From: Pediococcus inopinatus
GTDB lineage: Bacteria > Bacillota > Bacilli > Lactobacillales > Lactobacillaceae
Direction of reading: 5' to 3'
Assembly: GCF_002982135.1 (NCBI RefSeq)
Contig: NZ_CP019981.1
Coordinates: 1,674,001-1,738,000 of the forward strand
Length of the DNA: 64,000 nucleotides
Notes under the pieces: generated by a model
Told to the model about the DNA's origin: nothing
Seen by the model: only the letters and a program-made list of their open reading frames with translations
Databases searched by the model: none
Part shown: positions 1 through 9,096 of the stretch, one piece after another
Numbering within the stretch: the first letter of the stretch is position 1
Layout of the letters: each line of letters opens with the position of its first letter
Program-made: the position numbers and the translations under genes

Positions 1-151
1 GCTGTTTTTCAAGTTCAACTGCAATGGTTGATTTTCCAGAACCAGACAAGCCTGTAAACCAAAGCACAGCACTTTTATGTCCAAACCGCGTTTGTCGTTG
101 TTGCTTATCAACTTTTGTTGCTTGCCAAGTAATATTTTCTGATTTTTCCAT
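1..151 (-). CDS. cysC: Adenylylsulfate (APS) kinase, N-terminal part (cut by window edge)
   Basis: The first 50 codons of a minus-strand gene that runs off the left edge. The product would phosphorylate APS with ATP to give PAPS in the cytoplasm. The visible part has the short N-terminal segment typical of the family ([10 protein letters not shown]), then [15 protein letters not shown] and the P-loop GLSGSGKST at about residues 36-44. The start is the ATG at 151, nine bases after the sat stop, so the two are surely co-transcribed and probably translationally coupled. It is the last visible gene of the transporter-sulfotransferase-sat-cysC operon, and supplies the sulfate donor that the sulfotransferase upstream would need. 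The C-terminal two thirds are not visible. Confidence 0.9.
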   Translation of the reverse strand, partial: MEKSENITWQATKVDKQQRQTRFGHKSAVLWFTGLSGSGKSTIAVELEKQ

Positions 152-160
152 CCAGACCCC

Positions 161-1312
161 CTACTTTCTCATACCTTCAATCAAGACTCGCGCCACTTCC
201 GGACGAGAAACTTCCTTTGGCGGAACAATGCCATCCCTTAACATGCCACGGACTTTCGTTCCACTTAAAGAAATATGATCCTCTTCACCATGAGGACAAG
301 TTTTGGCCGTGGCCATTGACCCACATTTTTTACAATAGAAAGAATTTTCAAACTTGAAGAACTGCATGCCCATTTCACTTTCAACTGAAGAAATTAATTC
401 TTGTGCTTCATAGGTGCCATAGTAATCACCAACACCGGCATGGTCACGACCCACAATGAAATGAGTACAGCCATAATTTTTACGGACAATGGCATGTAAG
501 ATTGCCTCACGTGGTCCGGCATAGCGCATTGCAGCTGGATAAATTACTAACCGAACCCGATCCTTTGGATAATAGTAACGCAGAATTTCTTGATAACTCT
601 TCATTCGCACATCCGCAGGAATATCATCTGCTTTGGTTTCACCAACCAGTGGATTTAATAATAAACCATCGACACTTTCAAGCGCCGTTTTTTGAATATA
701 TTCATGCGCCCGATGAATGGGATTTCGGGTTTGAAAACCAACAATTGTTTTCCAACCCAAATCATGAAACATTTTACGAGTATCGATTGGTTCCATATAG
801 AAATCATTGAACTCACCATGATCTGGCATTTTCAATAATTTAACAGGTCCGCCTAGGTACACAGCCCCCGTGTCATACATTTTTTTGACCCCCGGATGAG
901 CTGCTTCAGTAGTCCCATAAACTTTGGCCGCTTCTAATAATTTATCTGGTTTGAATTTATCAGTCACGGTCATCGTGCCATAGACAGTCCCGTCAGCATC
1001 AACCAAAGCAATTTTTTCGCCAACATCGATCAGCAAAGCTCTTTCTTCAGAAACTGGCAACGTAATCGGAATGCTCCAGACCACACCACTAGGCAAATGC
1101 ATCGTTTTAACAACTGATTTATATTCAGCCTCGGACATAAAGCCAGTTAAGGGACTAAACCCGCCAATTGCCAGCAATTCTAAATCAGAAATGTTCCAAT
1201 TGTTGATTGTTAGTTTAGGAAGCTTTTCTGCTGTAACAGCAGTTTTTTCTGACAAATCCTTCAAGTTAACTAGTTTCCCACCATGTGGGGTGATTCCATA
1301 TATTTTATCCAT
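161..1312 (-). CDS. sat: Sulfate adenylyltransferase (ATP sulfurylase)
   Basis: Makes APS and pyrophosphate from ATP and sulfate. About 383 residues, the length of the monofunctional bacterial and archaeal Sat family. Seen: the nucleotide motif [10 protein letters not shown] at about residues 194-203, [14 protein letters not shown] at about 288-301, and a CxxC...C cluster (FYCKKCG, then TCPHG) near 327-339, as in zinc-containing Sat proteins. I chose the ATG at 1312 because a GGAG lies six bases before it; an ATG four codons upstream overlaps that ribosome binding site. It follows the sulfotransferase gene by 36 bases and precedes cysC by nine. No APS or PAPS reductase gene is in view, so the pathway could feed sulfation rather than cysteine synthesis. 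Confidence 0.95.
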   Translation of the reverse strand: MDKIYGITPHGGKLVNLKDLSEKTAVTAEKLPKLTINNWNISDLELLAIGGFSPLTGFMSEAEYKSVVKTMHLPSGVVWSIPITLPVSEERALLIDVGEKIALVDADGTVYGTMTVTDKFKPDKLLEAAKVYGTTEAAHPGVKKMYDTGAVYLGGPVKLLKMPDHGEFNDFYMEPIDTRKMFHDLGWKTIVGFQTRNPIHRAHEYIQKTALESVDGLLLNPLVGETKADDIPADVRMKSYQEILRYYYPKDRVRLVIYPAAMRYAGPREAILHAIVRKNYGCTHFIVGRDHAGVGDYYGTYEAQELISSVESEMGMQFFKFENSFYCKKCGSMATAKTCPHGEEDHISLSGTKVRGMLRDGIVPPKEVSRPEVARVLIEGMRK

Positions 1313-1348
1313 ATTATTCTCCATTTCTCTTTTTACTAAACTGATCGT

Positions 1349-2845
1349 TTATACTGTGCCAATTTTGCGCAATTCAGTCACTTCTTCAGTAGTTTCATGC
1401 TGATAACCAGCAAGTTGTTCAGATTCATTATCAGCATCAACAAAATCAATAATCTGCTGGGCTATTTCTGGTTTAGTTAAAGATGATGCTAAAACTACTA
1501 AATGGGGATGGTCACTGATTCGATTTAAAACACGGTTATATCTTTTCAGCAGATCTGCTTTGTTTGTACTATCTTTGACCATCGCTTGATCGTCAACTAT
1601 CAAAATGTTGCGCGTGTCCAACGCCATTTCTTCATTAATGGTCATCAACATTTCAACGATTTCACTGGTTAACGCATCCCCAATTCCCCAAACAGGCTTA
1701 TATTTGGCAGATTTACGAATATAATTATTTAAGTCTTCTTTAGCCTCAAGATACGCCATACTTTTGTCATAAGTCGCAATAGCTTCCGGTTGCGCAGCTA
1801 CTCGATCACTAACCGCTTTTTGTAATTTATGAATGCGTCCCGAATTCTTATCATCCATCTGAACGCCATGCTTACTCAACAGCGTATTCACTTGTTTAAT
1901 TTGATCGGCATTAGATCCATAAACATACGTTGTTTTGCTGTCAATTTTTACATTAAAATCACGATATAAAGACCCATACTTTTCGACGTAACGATCTATT
2001 AACTCATTAATCTGCTTATCAAATTTATCCGATGCTAGAAACTCATCATCATTGGCCGCCTGAACGCCTAATAAATACAGTTCTTTTACATCATCTTCCA
2101 AATTTTTTTCAGCTTTAAAATCTTCCATACTTTCGCCACTGTCACTTTTTTGCAGATTGGGATCAATAAATCCATCAATTTTATCTTGTAAAACCTGTTC
2201 ATCTTTTGGCCACGGCAATGTCAGCTGATCTGCAAGGCGATGTAAAGTGGGTAACGTCTTGTGAAAGAGATCTTCGTAACTAACTACAATCCGGGGATAT
2301 CCTTTTGTATCGCGCAATGAAAGTAAAGTTCGAACTTGCCACTGACGTAAGGCTAAAATCTTATCTCGGTGCCAAGCCCTTGAATTGGAAGCTACCACAT
2401 CAAGCGGATTACGAATCAAAATAATCTCGGCCGACTCAACAGAAATATCATCTAAAACATGTTGCCACAACTCGATATAATCGTTCATCCGAGGGTCTTT
2501 AATGACCAAATATTCTTCTTTTTGAAACTTATCGGAAAGGTACTTAGTCAGATCGGTGCGATCCTTTTTTATTTTGGAACTGTCATAGTACCCTTTAAAG
2601 GCTGGACGGTAGCGAATCTTGCTGCCCAACAATTTATGAATTTTAATAACATCTTTATTTTCAAAATAACCTTTGGGATTAATTCGTTTGCTTGGTGCCA
2701 ACAGATTATCAGTTCCAAGCGAGATACCCATGAAATTAATGCATTTTGTCAAAACTGACGTTCCTGAGCGCCCACTTCCTAAAACTAAAACAGCGCGTTT
2801 GGTTCGTAATCCCGGGAATAATTTCTGTAAAATTCGAATAGCCAT
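1349..2845 (-). CDS. Sulfotransferase-family protein with extra C-terminal domain
   Basis: The N-terminal half looks like a PAPS-dependent sulfotransferase: VLVLGSGRSGTSVLTKC at about residues 20-36 is the 5'-phosphosulfate-binding loop, followed by PKGYFENKDV and, further on, IILIRNPLDVVASN, which fits the 3'-phosphate-binding segment. The remaining 200 or so residues (from about 300: YVYGSNADQIKQVNTL, later IVDDQAMV) form a second domain that I do not recognise; it has no signal peptide or membrane segment. The ATG at 2845 is preceded by AGGAAG at good spacing. Position between a sulfate transporter-like gene and sat-cysC suggests it consumes the PAPS made by them. The acceptor molecule is unknown. 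Confidence 0.75.
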   Translation of the reverse strand: MAIRILQKLFPGLRTKRAVLVLGSGRSGTSVLTKCINFMGISLGTDNLLAPSKRINPKGYFENKDVIKIHKLLGSKIRYRPAFKGYYDSSKIKKDRTDLTKYLSDKFQKEEYLVIKDPRMNDYIELWQHVLDDISVESAEIILIRNPLDVVASNSRAWHRDKILALRQWQVRTLLSLRDTKGYPRIVVSYEDLFHKTLPTLHRLADQLTLPWPKDEQVLQDKIDGFIDPNLQKSDSGESMEDFKAEKNLEDDVKELYLLGVQAANDDEFLASDKFDKQINELIDRYVEKYGSLYRDFNVKIDSKTTYVYGSNADQIKQVNTLLSKHGVQMDDKNSGRIHKLQKAVSDRVAAQPEAIATYDKSMAYLEAKEDLNNYIRKSAKYKPVWGIGDALTSEIVEMLMTINEEMALDTRNILIVDDQAMVKDSTNKADLLKRYNRVLNRISDHPHLVVLASSLTKPEIAQQIIDFVDADNESEQLAGYQHETTEEVTELRKIGTV

Positions 2846-2889
2846 TTGCATCTTCCTATCTATTTTTATTTTTTTAGGTCATCAATTCT

Positions 2890-4659
2890 CTAAAAAATAA
2901 CGTACACATAATATGTGACAAAAACACAAATCACCATACAAATCAGATTTAGTGGCACCCCTACTTTAAAGTAATCCGTAAACTTGTAATGCCCCGGTCC
3001 GTATACAATTAGGTTTGTCTGATACCCAATTGGCGTGGAAAAATCCGCCGTTGCAGCAATGGTAATTAACATAGCTAACATCATCACCGGTAGATTCATG
3101 TACTTAGCTGCTGAAACAATAATCGGAAACATGATTGATAAGGATGCCGCGTTGGATAAAATGGCTGTTAAAAAATTAGTTATAAAATATAATAAAAACA
3201 TATAAATAATTGGATTAGCCGAGCCAGTAATATTTGTGAGAGATTTAGCAATAAACTTATCGGCTCCCACATTCGACATTGCCAGTCCCAATCCATAACT
3301 GCTGGCCACCAACAACAGCACATTCATATCAACTGCCCGGGTAACATCCTTAATATTGATACATTTTGTAAAAAATAAGATCACACAGACAACCGATAAG
3401 GCAACGAAGAGGTCTACAATGCCCATTGTTGACACTGCAATGGCAGCAACAAGCAGCAATACGGGCAAGAAATCTTTATAGCCCTTCTTGTTAACTTTTG
3501 TTAATTGCTCATTAAAAACGTGTAAATCTTTCATCGTGTCCAATTGTTCCGGTTCGTTGGTCGTAATTGCGACTAAGTCATCACCAGCTTTTAAATTAAT
3601 TTTGCCAATTTGGCCGCTTAATTTTGCAGAATCTCGATGGATCGCCATAATGACGCCACCATAAACATCACGAAAATTAGCTGATTTAACCGTTTGATTA
3701 ATCAAGGCCGAGCTATCTGGAATGGACAGCTCCACAATGTGGGCATGTTCATTTGTGACGTCTTCCATATCGATATGTCCGGTACTTGGAAGCAATCCCG
3801 GAATCTGTAGTAAGTCGTTCACCTCGTTCACTGACCCAGTAAAATAAAGTTTGTCAGCCCGTTTAAGCGTCATATCCTCATTAACTGGCACAAGGGGCTG
3901 CCCTTCACGATTAATTGCGGCTAGAAAGACGTGGTCCAAGTTACGAAGCCCGGCAGCGCTAATTGTTTGGTTTATATAAGGAAAGTCATCACTAACCGAC
4001 ATTTCAATTAAGTACTCATTTGGTGATTCTATGACACTGTCCACATTGTTATTTTTGTAATTTGGTAACATACGATAACCAAAAGTTACTAAATATAAAA
4101 TACCAACGATGGTAATCGGAATCCCAATCACCGCAAAGTCAAAAAATCCAAATTGTTGTAAATGATATTTTGAAAGGAGCCCTTGAGCAACCAGGTTAGT
4201 GGATGTTCCGATCACTGTGATAAGACCGCTGAGAATCGTCACATAAGACAAAGGAATTAAAAATTTGGAGATCGATAAGTTCTTTTTTTTACACCATTTT
4301 TGAACCATGGGCGTTAAAGTCGATACAATTGGCGTATTATTCATAAAGGGTGAAAATAGACTCACCGTAGTCAGTAACCGTAATAAGGAACGTTTTTCAG
4401 ATTTGCCATTTCCCAACACCCGATCAAAAAATCTTGTAATTACGTTACTTTTCGCAATTGAGTAGGCGATAATATACATTAAGGCAATTGTGGCCAGTCC
4501 ATCATTAGCAAAACCTTCTAAAGCGTCCGCCGGAGACAAAATACCAATCAACATGAGAAAAGCAAGTGCACACAAGATGACGGCATTCGGAGTGGTCACT
4601 TCCATGGCCATTAGCACAAAAGTAACGACTAGCGTTACCAGAACAATCGCAATTTGCAA
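2890..4659 (-). CDS. SLC13/DASS-type anion transporter with two RCK_C domains (likely sulfate uptake)
   Basis: An integral membrane protein of 589 residues. Hydrophobic segments occupy about 1-195 and 390-589. In between lie two soluble regions of the TrkA-C (RCK_C) kind, recognisable by NQTISAAGLRN...VFLAAINREG and NQTVKSANFRD...GVIMAIHRDS. Two ion/substrate-binding motifs of the SLC13 fold are present: GTSTNLVAQG in the first half and GYQTNLIVYGPG in the second. First gene of the operon with the sulfotransferase, sat and cysC, hence the sulfate prediction; the family also carries dicarboxylates, so the substrate is inferred from context. The reading frame opens with TTG at 4659; the nearest GGAG is 15 bases upstream, so the exact start is less certain than the product. 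Confidence 0.8.
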   Translation of the reverse strand: MQIAIVLVTLVVTFVLMAMEVTTPNAVILCALAFLMLIGILSPADALEGFANDGLATIALMYIIAYSIAKSNVITRFFDRVLGNGKSEKRSLLRLLTTVSLFSPFMNNTPIVSTLTPMVQKWCKKKNLSISKFLIPLSYVTILSGLITVIGTSTNLVAQGLLSKYHLQQFGFFDFAVIGIPITIVGILYLVTFGYRMLPNYKNNNVDSVIESPNEYLIEMSVSDDFPYINQTISAAGLRNLDHVFLAAINREGQPLVPVNEDMTLKRADKLYFTGSVNEVNDLLQIPGLLPSTGHIDMEDVTNEHAHIVELSIPDSSALINQTVKSANFRDVYGGVIMAIHRDSAKLSGQIGKINLKAGDDLVAITTNEPEQLDTMKDLHVFNEQLTKVNKKGYKDFLPVLLLVAAIAVSTMGIVDLFVALSVVCVILFFTKCINIKDVTRAVDMNVLLLVASSYGLGLAMSNVGADKFIAKSLTNITGSANPIIYMFLLYFITNFLTAILSNAASLSIMFPIIVSAAKYMNLPVMMLAMLITIAATADFSTPIGYQTNLIVYGPGHYKFTDYFKVGVPLNLICMVICVFVTYYVYVIF

Positions 4660-5030
4660 AGTCGTTTTAAATCACTCCAATTTCAGGATTTCGTAATGGT
4701 AAGTAAAATAAGAACTAGTCAAGTCATGCTTTTAAGTGGTTCTTAGGATGCTAACAGTTAAATGCTCAGTCTTGCTAACTGAAAATTGTTATATTGATAC
4801 GCATCACTTACTAATAACGTTGTAAAGAATTGTAATCCACGCATATGAACTAACGGGGTAGAATAATTGAGGATTGCTTGAGGATTTAGCGTATTTTTGA
4901 ATCAAATTCGAATACTTTGCGAACCTCTAATCTTATTCATTAGTTCAATTCTATTAAAAAAGCCCGCCAATCCACTGCTTCCAGCTTGAATTCAAAAAAA
5001 CATCATATGTTAATTTTCTCTAAACTAAAA
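4660..5030. other. Intergenic stretch without a gene
   Basis: About 370 bases between the sulfate operon and the terminator of the next gene. I see no ORF with a ribosome binding site. It must hold the promoter of the minus-strand transporter operon, but I cannot point to a convincing -35/-10 pair; a TTTACA followed by TATCAA with too long a spacer is the nearest. Confidence 0.4.
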
Positions 5031-5080
5031 AAGCAGTAGTTAGTTTAACCGCAATCTCGCGATCAAACTAACTACTGCTT
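5031..5080 (-). terminator. Rho-independent terminator
   Basis: A 16-bp stem, AAGCAGTAGTTAGTTT paired with AAACTAACTACTGCTT, with a T run on the minus side and A/T-rich sequence on the plus side. It ends the small membrane protein gene just upstream. Confidence 0.85.
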
Positions 5081-5101
5081 ATTATTTTTTATTAACTATT
5101 A

Positions 5102-5305
5102 TTAATCCGTTTTAACTTTACCAAAACCATAATAAGACAACGCGCCAAACGGTGGTAATACAAATACCAACGCACTCCAGATCAATTTATTTCCTCGTTT
5201 GAATTCATGGCTTTTTAGAATATCTATGAATGCAAATAATTGAATAAATCCTCCTAATACAACAATTGGCCAGTACTCTTTTTTAAATTCATGCTTCTTT
5301 CCCAT
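5102..5305 (-). CDS. Small membrane protein (PLDc_N-like)
   Basis: 67 residues. After a charged start (MGKKHEFKKEYW) come two hydrophobic segments, PIVVLGGFIQLFAFIDIL and LIWSALVFVLPPFGALSYYGF, separated by a basic loop. The pattern 'W..lvf..PpfGal.Yy.fGk' resembles the phospholipase D nuclease N-terminal type membrane domain found in many small Firmicute membrane proteins. I chose the ATG at 5305, ten bases after AGGAG, rather than an upstream GTG that touches that site. Monocistronic, with its own terminator. Function unknown. Confidence 0.7.
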   Translation of the reverse strand: MGKKHEFKKEYWPIVVLGGFIQLFAFIDILKSHEFKRGNKLIWSALVFVLPPFGALSYYGFGKVKTD

Positions 5306-5388
5306 TACGACCACACTCCTTTTATAATAAATACTAGTAACTTAACGCTAGTATGAACTAATAGGGAACCGTTTGCAATCCTGATACT

Positions 5389-6903
5389 CTAGTCTAAATA
5401 CTTTTGTTGAAACGCTGCAATCTTAGCGTATTCTGGTTCAACCAAGCGACTCGTTTCCGACCAAATTTTCATAAATTCTTGATACCGTTTGGCGCGCGTT
5501 TGATCTGGGAGCCATTGTTTCGCACTTGATAATAACTGATGCACTTCCGTCAAATCAGATACTAATCCCAGACTATGCATCCCCATTACGGCGGCACCCA
5601 GGGCTGAGCCTTCATGATTATCTAAAACCGTTACCGGCTGGTCAAAACAGTCCGTTAAGATTTGAAGCCACAGATCGGCTTGCGAAAAGCCACCGGTTGC
5701 TTGAATACTCGTAATCGGCCCGGCAACTTGCTTGATTCTTTGAGCCACTTCATACAAATTCAAGACGATCCCTTCGAGGACGGCCCGAATCATATCTGCT
5801 TGCGTGTGCTGACGCGTCAATCCAAAAAACGTCCCACGAGCATTCGCGTCCCAAATTGGGGCCCGTTCACCGCCCAAGTATGGCAAGAAAATCAGCCCAT
5901 GTGCCGCTGGGACTGATTGAGCTGCCAACTGCATTAACTCTGGATAGGTAGGTTTCTCAGCTTTAGAAAACCATTGGTCTCGAACCCAACGTAAAATAAT
6001 GCCACCATTGTTTACCGGTCCGCCAACTAACCAACGCCCTTTTCCTAACACATAACAAAATAATTTTCCTTGTGGATCAAACACTGGATGATCAACTACC
6101 ATCCGGACCGCACCGCTGGTTCCAATACTTACGGCTAATTTACCCGAAGAAATCGCATCAACCCCTAAATTAGCTAAAGCCCCATCACTGCTCCCGATGA
6201 TGAATGGTACATCTGCTTTTAGCCCCATCCGTTGGGCGTTCAATTCGCTTAAACCTGTGAGCTGTGTTTCAGTATCCACCAGCCTAGGCAATTGTTCTTT
6301 AGAAATTCCGGCAGTTTCTAACGCCTGTGGATCCCAATCTAGCGTATGTAAATTAAGTAATCCCGTCGCCGAAGCCAGTCCATAGTCCATCACGTAACGA
6401 CCAAATAACTTGAACAACACGTAATCTTTAATACCAATAAACTTTGCTGCTTTCGCAAATAAATTTGGTTGTTCCTGACGAAACCACATAATTTTAGTTA
6501 AGGGGGTCATCGGATGATTTGGCGTTCCTGTTTTCATATACAATGATTGCGCCACACCATTCTCTTGCAATGCCGCACTGGCTTTTTCTGACCGATTATC
6601 TGCCCAGGTCATCACCCGCGTTAAAGGCCGGTTGTTCTGATCCATTAAAATCAGACTGTGCATAGCAGCCGATAAGGAAACACCAACTAGCACAAATTTT
6701 TCTGTTTTGGTTGATTTCAAGACATCGTGAATTCCTTGAATAACAGCCGAAAAAATCTGTTCAGGGTCTTCTTCTGCCATTCCTGGTTGATCCTGATGTA
6801 ACGGATAACCAATATTTTGACTAGCCAAGACATTGCCCTGCAGATCAAATAAAATTGTTTTTGTGCTTGTTGTCCCAATATCAACGCCAATGATTGCTTT
6901 CAT
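5389..6903 (-). CDS. gntK: Gluconokinase (FGGY family carbohydrate kinase)
   Basis: Phosphorylates gluconate to 6-phosphogluconate, feeding the pentose phosphate or phosphoketolase route. 504 residues, the normal FGGY length. Seen: N-terminal phosphate-binding loop GVDIGTTSTKT (6-16), the segment GVSLSAAMHSLILMD...TWADNRS typical of the gluconokinase/xylulokinase branch, GTSGAVRM in the middle, GGPVNNGG, and the C-terminal ATP-site TGGFSQADLW. The ATG at 6903 follows AGGAGAAAG at good spacing. No gluconate permease is adjacent, and no terminator is obvious in the 74 bases after the stop. Xylulokinase is the main alternative. Confidence 0.85.
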   Translation of the reverse strand: MKAIIGVDIGTTSTKTILFDLQGNVLASQNIGYPLHQDQPGMAEEDPEQIFSAVIQGIHDVLKSTKTEKFVLVGVSLSAAMHSLILMDQNNRPLTRVMTWADNRSEKASAALQENGVAQSLYMKTGTPNHPMTPLTKIMWFRQEQPNLFAKAAKFIGIKDYVLFKLFGRYVMDYGLASATGLLNLHTLDWDPQALETAGISKEQLPRLVDTETQLTGLSELNAQRMGLKADVPFIIGSSDGALANLGVDAISSGKLAVSIGTSGAVRMVVDHPVFDPQGKLFCYVLGKGRWLVGGPVNNGGIILRWVRDQWFSKAEKPTYPELMQLAAQSVPAAHGLIFLPYLGGERAPIWDANARGTFFGLTRQHTQADMIRAVLEGIVLNLYEVAQRIKQVAGPITSIQATGGFSQADLWLQILTDCFDQPVTVLDNHEGSALGAAVMGMHSLGLVSDLTEVHQLLSSAKQWLPDQTRAKRYQEFMKIWSETSRLVEPEYAKIAAFQQKYLD

Positions 6904-7044
6904 TAACTTTCTCCTATGTATTTCAATCTAAATCCGATCAAATTTTTATAAACTATTTACTAACATTCGGTTATGATTTGCTTTATAATTTTAATTATAG
7001 ATGTTCAACAAAATTTTACCAACTATTGAAGGGACGTTTTTAAT

Positions 7045-7689
7045 ATGAAAATTGGAATTATTGGTGCCACAGGAAAAGCCGGGTCAAAGATTACACAGGA
7101 AGCCTTAAATCGAGGCCATCAAGTTACTGTGCTTGTACGAAATGCTGACAAAGCTAAAAAAATGTTTGCCGATACCGTCACAGTTATTGAAAAAAACGCC
7201 TTCGATCTTACCAAACAAGATTTCGCCGGACTAGATGTGATCGTTAACGCTTTTAGTGTGCCAGTAGGAAAGCACCTTGCTTATCGGCATATTGATTTGG
7301 CCGCCCAGCTCATTCAACTCTTTCGCGAAACTGATTCCCCACGCTTAGTCTTTATTCTTGGTGGTGGCAGTCTCCAAACAAAGGACGGTTTATTGGTCGA
7401 TCAATTACAAAAGATGCCTAACTCTGAAGGCTGGATTGATACTCCCCAATCTCAATTACATGAGCTCAACTTTTTACGCACCGTTACCAATGTCAACTGG
7501 GTAGGTGTTTCCCCTTCTGCAAATTTTGTAGATGGACCCAAGACTGCTTATGTACGCGGATCTGATGAACTATTGTTTGATGAAAATAATAAATCAGAAG
7601 TTTCCTCTGGCACAATGGCAGCCGCAATTTTAGATGAGCTCGAAAAACCAAGTATCCACCAAGCACGTTTCACTGTTCGCAATAAATAA
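7045..7689 (+). CDS. NAD(P)-binding atypical short-chain dehydrogenase
   Basis: 214 residues with a Rossmann fold. GIIGATGKAGSKI at residues 4-16 is the glycine-rich NAD(P)-binding loop of atypical SDR proteins (GxxGxxG), followed by a basic stretch VLVRNADKAKK that would suit NADPH. The rest (DVIVNAFSVPVGKH, FILGGGSLQ, NWVGVSPSANFVDGP) matches the family of small NAD(P)H-binding proteins related to flavin reductase and NmrA-like proteins. Lies 21 bases upstream of the deoxyribosyltransferase gene in the same direction and is divergent from gntK. Its substrate cannot be told. Confidence 0.8.
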   Translation: MKIGIIGATGKAGSKITQEALNRGHQVTVLVRNADKAKKMFADTVTVIEKNAFDLTKQDFAGLDVIVNAFSVPVGKHLAYRHIDLAAQLIQLFRETDSPRLVFILGGGSLQTKDGLLVDQLQKMPNSEGWIDTPQSQLHELNFLRTVTNVNWVGVSPSANFVDGPKTAYVRGSDELLFDENNKSEVSSGTMAAAILDELEKPSIHQARFTVRNK

Positions 7690-7710
7690 ACAAACTAAAG
7701 GAGAACTTCA

Positions 7711-8193
7711 ATGCAACCCAAATCCGTATACCTAGCTGGACCATTTTTTAGTGAAGGCCAAAATTACCGTGTAAATACAGTTAAAAGCCTGCTTGAAAAC
7801 AATCAAACAATCAACTCAGAAGCAATATTTCTTCCTGGTAAGGATGAATATACTGCCGCAGAGGTAGGTTCCTTTGAATGGCAAATTGCCACTTTCAACG
7901 CCGATATTCGCCAAATTGATCAAGCTGATCTCGTGGTCGCTATTTTAGATTATGAATTAGAGGAAGATAAACATGTTCCCGATTCTGGCACCATTTGGGA
8001 ATGTGGCTATGCTCATGGGCAACACAAACCGGTCATCTTGGTTCGTTTCGATAAAAATGAGAAACAAGCCATCAATTTAATGCTTGCCGGCAGTTATACG
8101 GCGATGTTTAATGGTGAAACGGATATTGCTAATTTAGCAACCTACGATTTTTACAATCTCCAGAATAAATATGTGCCTTTAGATGTAGTTTAA
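7711..8193 (+). CDS. Nucleoside 2-deoxyribosyltransferase
   Basis: 160 residues. Transfers deoxyribose between nucleobases, a purine/pyrimidine salvage activity well known in lactobacilli. Seen: VYLAGPFFSEGQ at the start, the substrate loop ADLVVAILDYE, and PDSGTIWECGYAHGQHKPVILV, where the Glu of IWEC aligns with the catalytic nucleophile of the family. AAAGGAG stands nine bases before the ATG. It follows the SDR gene by 21 bases, so the two are probably co-transcribed and share the terminator at 8211-8242. Confidence 0.88.
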   Translation: MQPKSVYLAGPFFSEGQNYRVNTVKSLLENNQTINSEAIFLPGKDEYTAAEVGSFEWQIATFNADIRQIDQADLVVAILDYELEEDKHVPDSGTIWECGYAHGQHKPVILVRFDKNEKQAINLMLAGSYTAMFNGETDIANLATYDFYNLQNKYVPLDVV

Positions 8194-8210
8194 ATATAAG
8201 TTTTTAACAA

Positions 8211-8242
8211 AAAAAGGAATTCCAAGTTGGAATTCCTTTTTT
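8211..8242. terminator. Bidirectional terminator between convergent genes
   Basis: AAAAAGGAATTCC ... GGAATTCCTTTTTT: a near-perfect palindrome with A run on the left and T run on the right, between the ends of the deoxyribosyltransferase (+) and the esterase (-). Confidence 0.9.
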
Positions 8243-8995
8243 CTAATTAGAATTTTTAAAGAAATCAGTCACTGCCTGTAAGGCTTGCTTACGAGCTTTA
8301 TACTCAAATCGATGTGAGCCACCTTCAACAATATGCAGTTCACTATTTTGATAAACCTGGTGATACCGCTCCGAAGCTTTTTTATTCACCACAGTATCTG
8401 CGTCCCCATGAATTAAACAAACCGGTCCAGTATACTGCTTTGCAACTTCATAAATTGGTAACGTTTGGGCCGTTCTCAGATAACATCCGCCCACCATTAA
8501 GCCCTTTTTAATTGGTAATGTATCTGGAATTTGGTTTGGATTATACGCTGTTCCTTGTAAATCACCTTTTTGAGCATCTTCTTTTAGAGTCGCTGCAGGT
8601 GCCAGTAGCGCAAGTTTAGAAATATATTCCGGATAATAACCTGCCAGCATGCTGGCAACCACGCCACCCTGTGAATGACCAATTAAATAGATCTTTCGAA
8701 CGTGCGGTAAATTCCTGGTAAAAGTTAAAATGGCACTTCCATCAGCAATTTCATTTAAAACTGTCATATCTTGAAATTGACCATCGCTCTTGCCGTGCCC
8801 ATTAAAATCAAAACGAATGGTGGTAATTCCTTGCTCATGCAATTTTTTTGCGACTTGTTCCAACAAATCGGTCTTTTGATAACCTAAGTTACCAGTAAAA
8901 CCATGCATCAGAATTGCGATATCGTATTCATCAGTATCTGGTGTTTCTAATAACCCCCGTAAGATTAACCCATCTCGTTTAACTTCAACGTTCAT
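8243..8995 (-). CDS. Cinnamoyl/feruloyl esterase (alpha/beta hydrolase)
   Basis: Predicted to hydrolyse esters of hydroxycinnamic acids. 250 residues. The segments IRFDFNGHGKSDG, MTVLNEIADGSAIL, VRKIYLIGHSQGGVVASMLAGYYP and LLAPAATL closely follow the Lactobacillus johnsonii cinnamoyl esterase family as I remember it. Catalytic parts visible: LMHGFTGN (oxyanion region), GHSQGG (nucleophile Ser), HGDADTVV (Asp) and GGSHRF (His). I chose the ATG at 8995 (MNVEVKRDG), which follows GGGAAG, over an in-frame ATG 16 codons upstream. No signal peptide, so intracellular. It fits functionally with the phenolic acid decarboxylase genes near 32-34 kb. Confidence 0.85.
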   Translation of the reverse strand: MNVEVKRDGLILRGLLETPDTDEYDIAILMHGFTGNLGYQKTDLLEQVAKKLHEQGITTIRFDFNGHGKSDGQFQDMTVLNEIADGSAILTFTRNLPHVRKIYLIGHSQGGVVASMLAGYYPEYISKLALLAPAATLKEDAQKGDLQGTAYNPNQIPDTLPIKKGLMVGGCYLRTAQTLPIYEVAKQYTGPVCLIHGDADTVVNKKASERYHQVYQNSELHIVEGGSHRFEYKARKQALQAVTDFFKNSN

Positions 8996-9096
8996 TCTAA
9001 AGACTTCCCTTTCTAATGACATCAAATATTCATACAAGCACATCTTAGCAGGATTTTCATTCTTTTTCAGTTTCTAGCTCTTAGAAAACTATTAAA

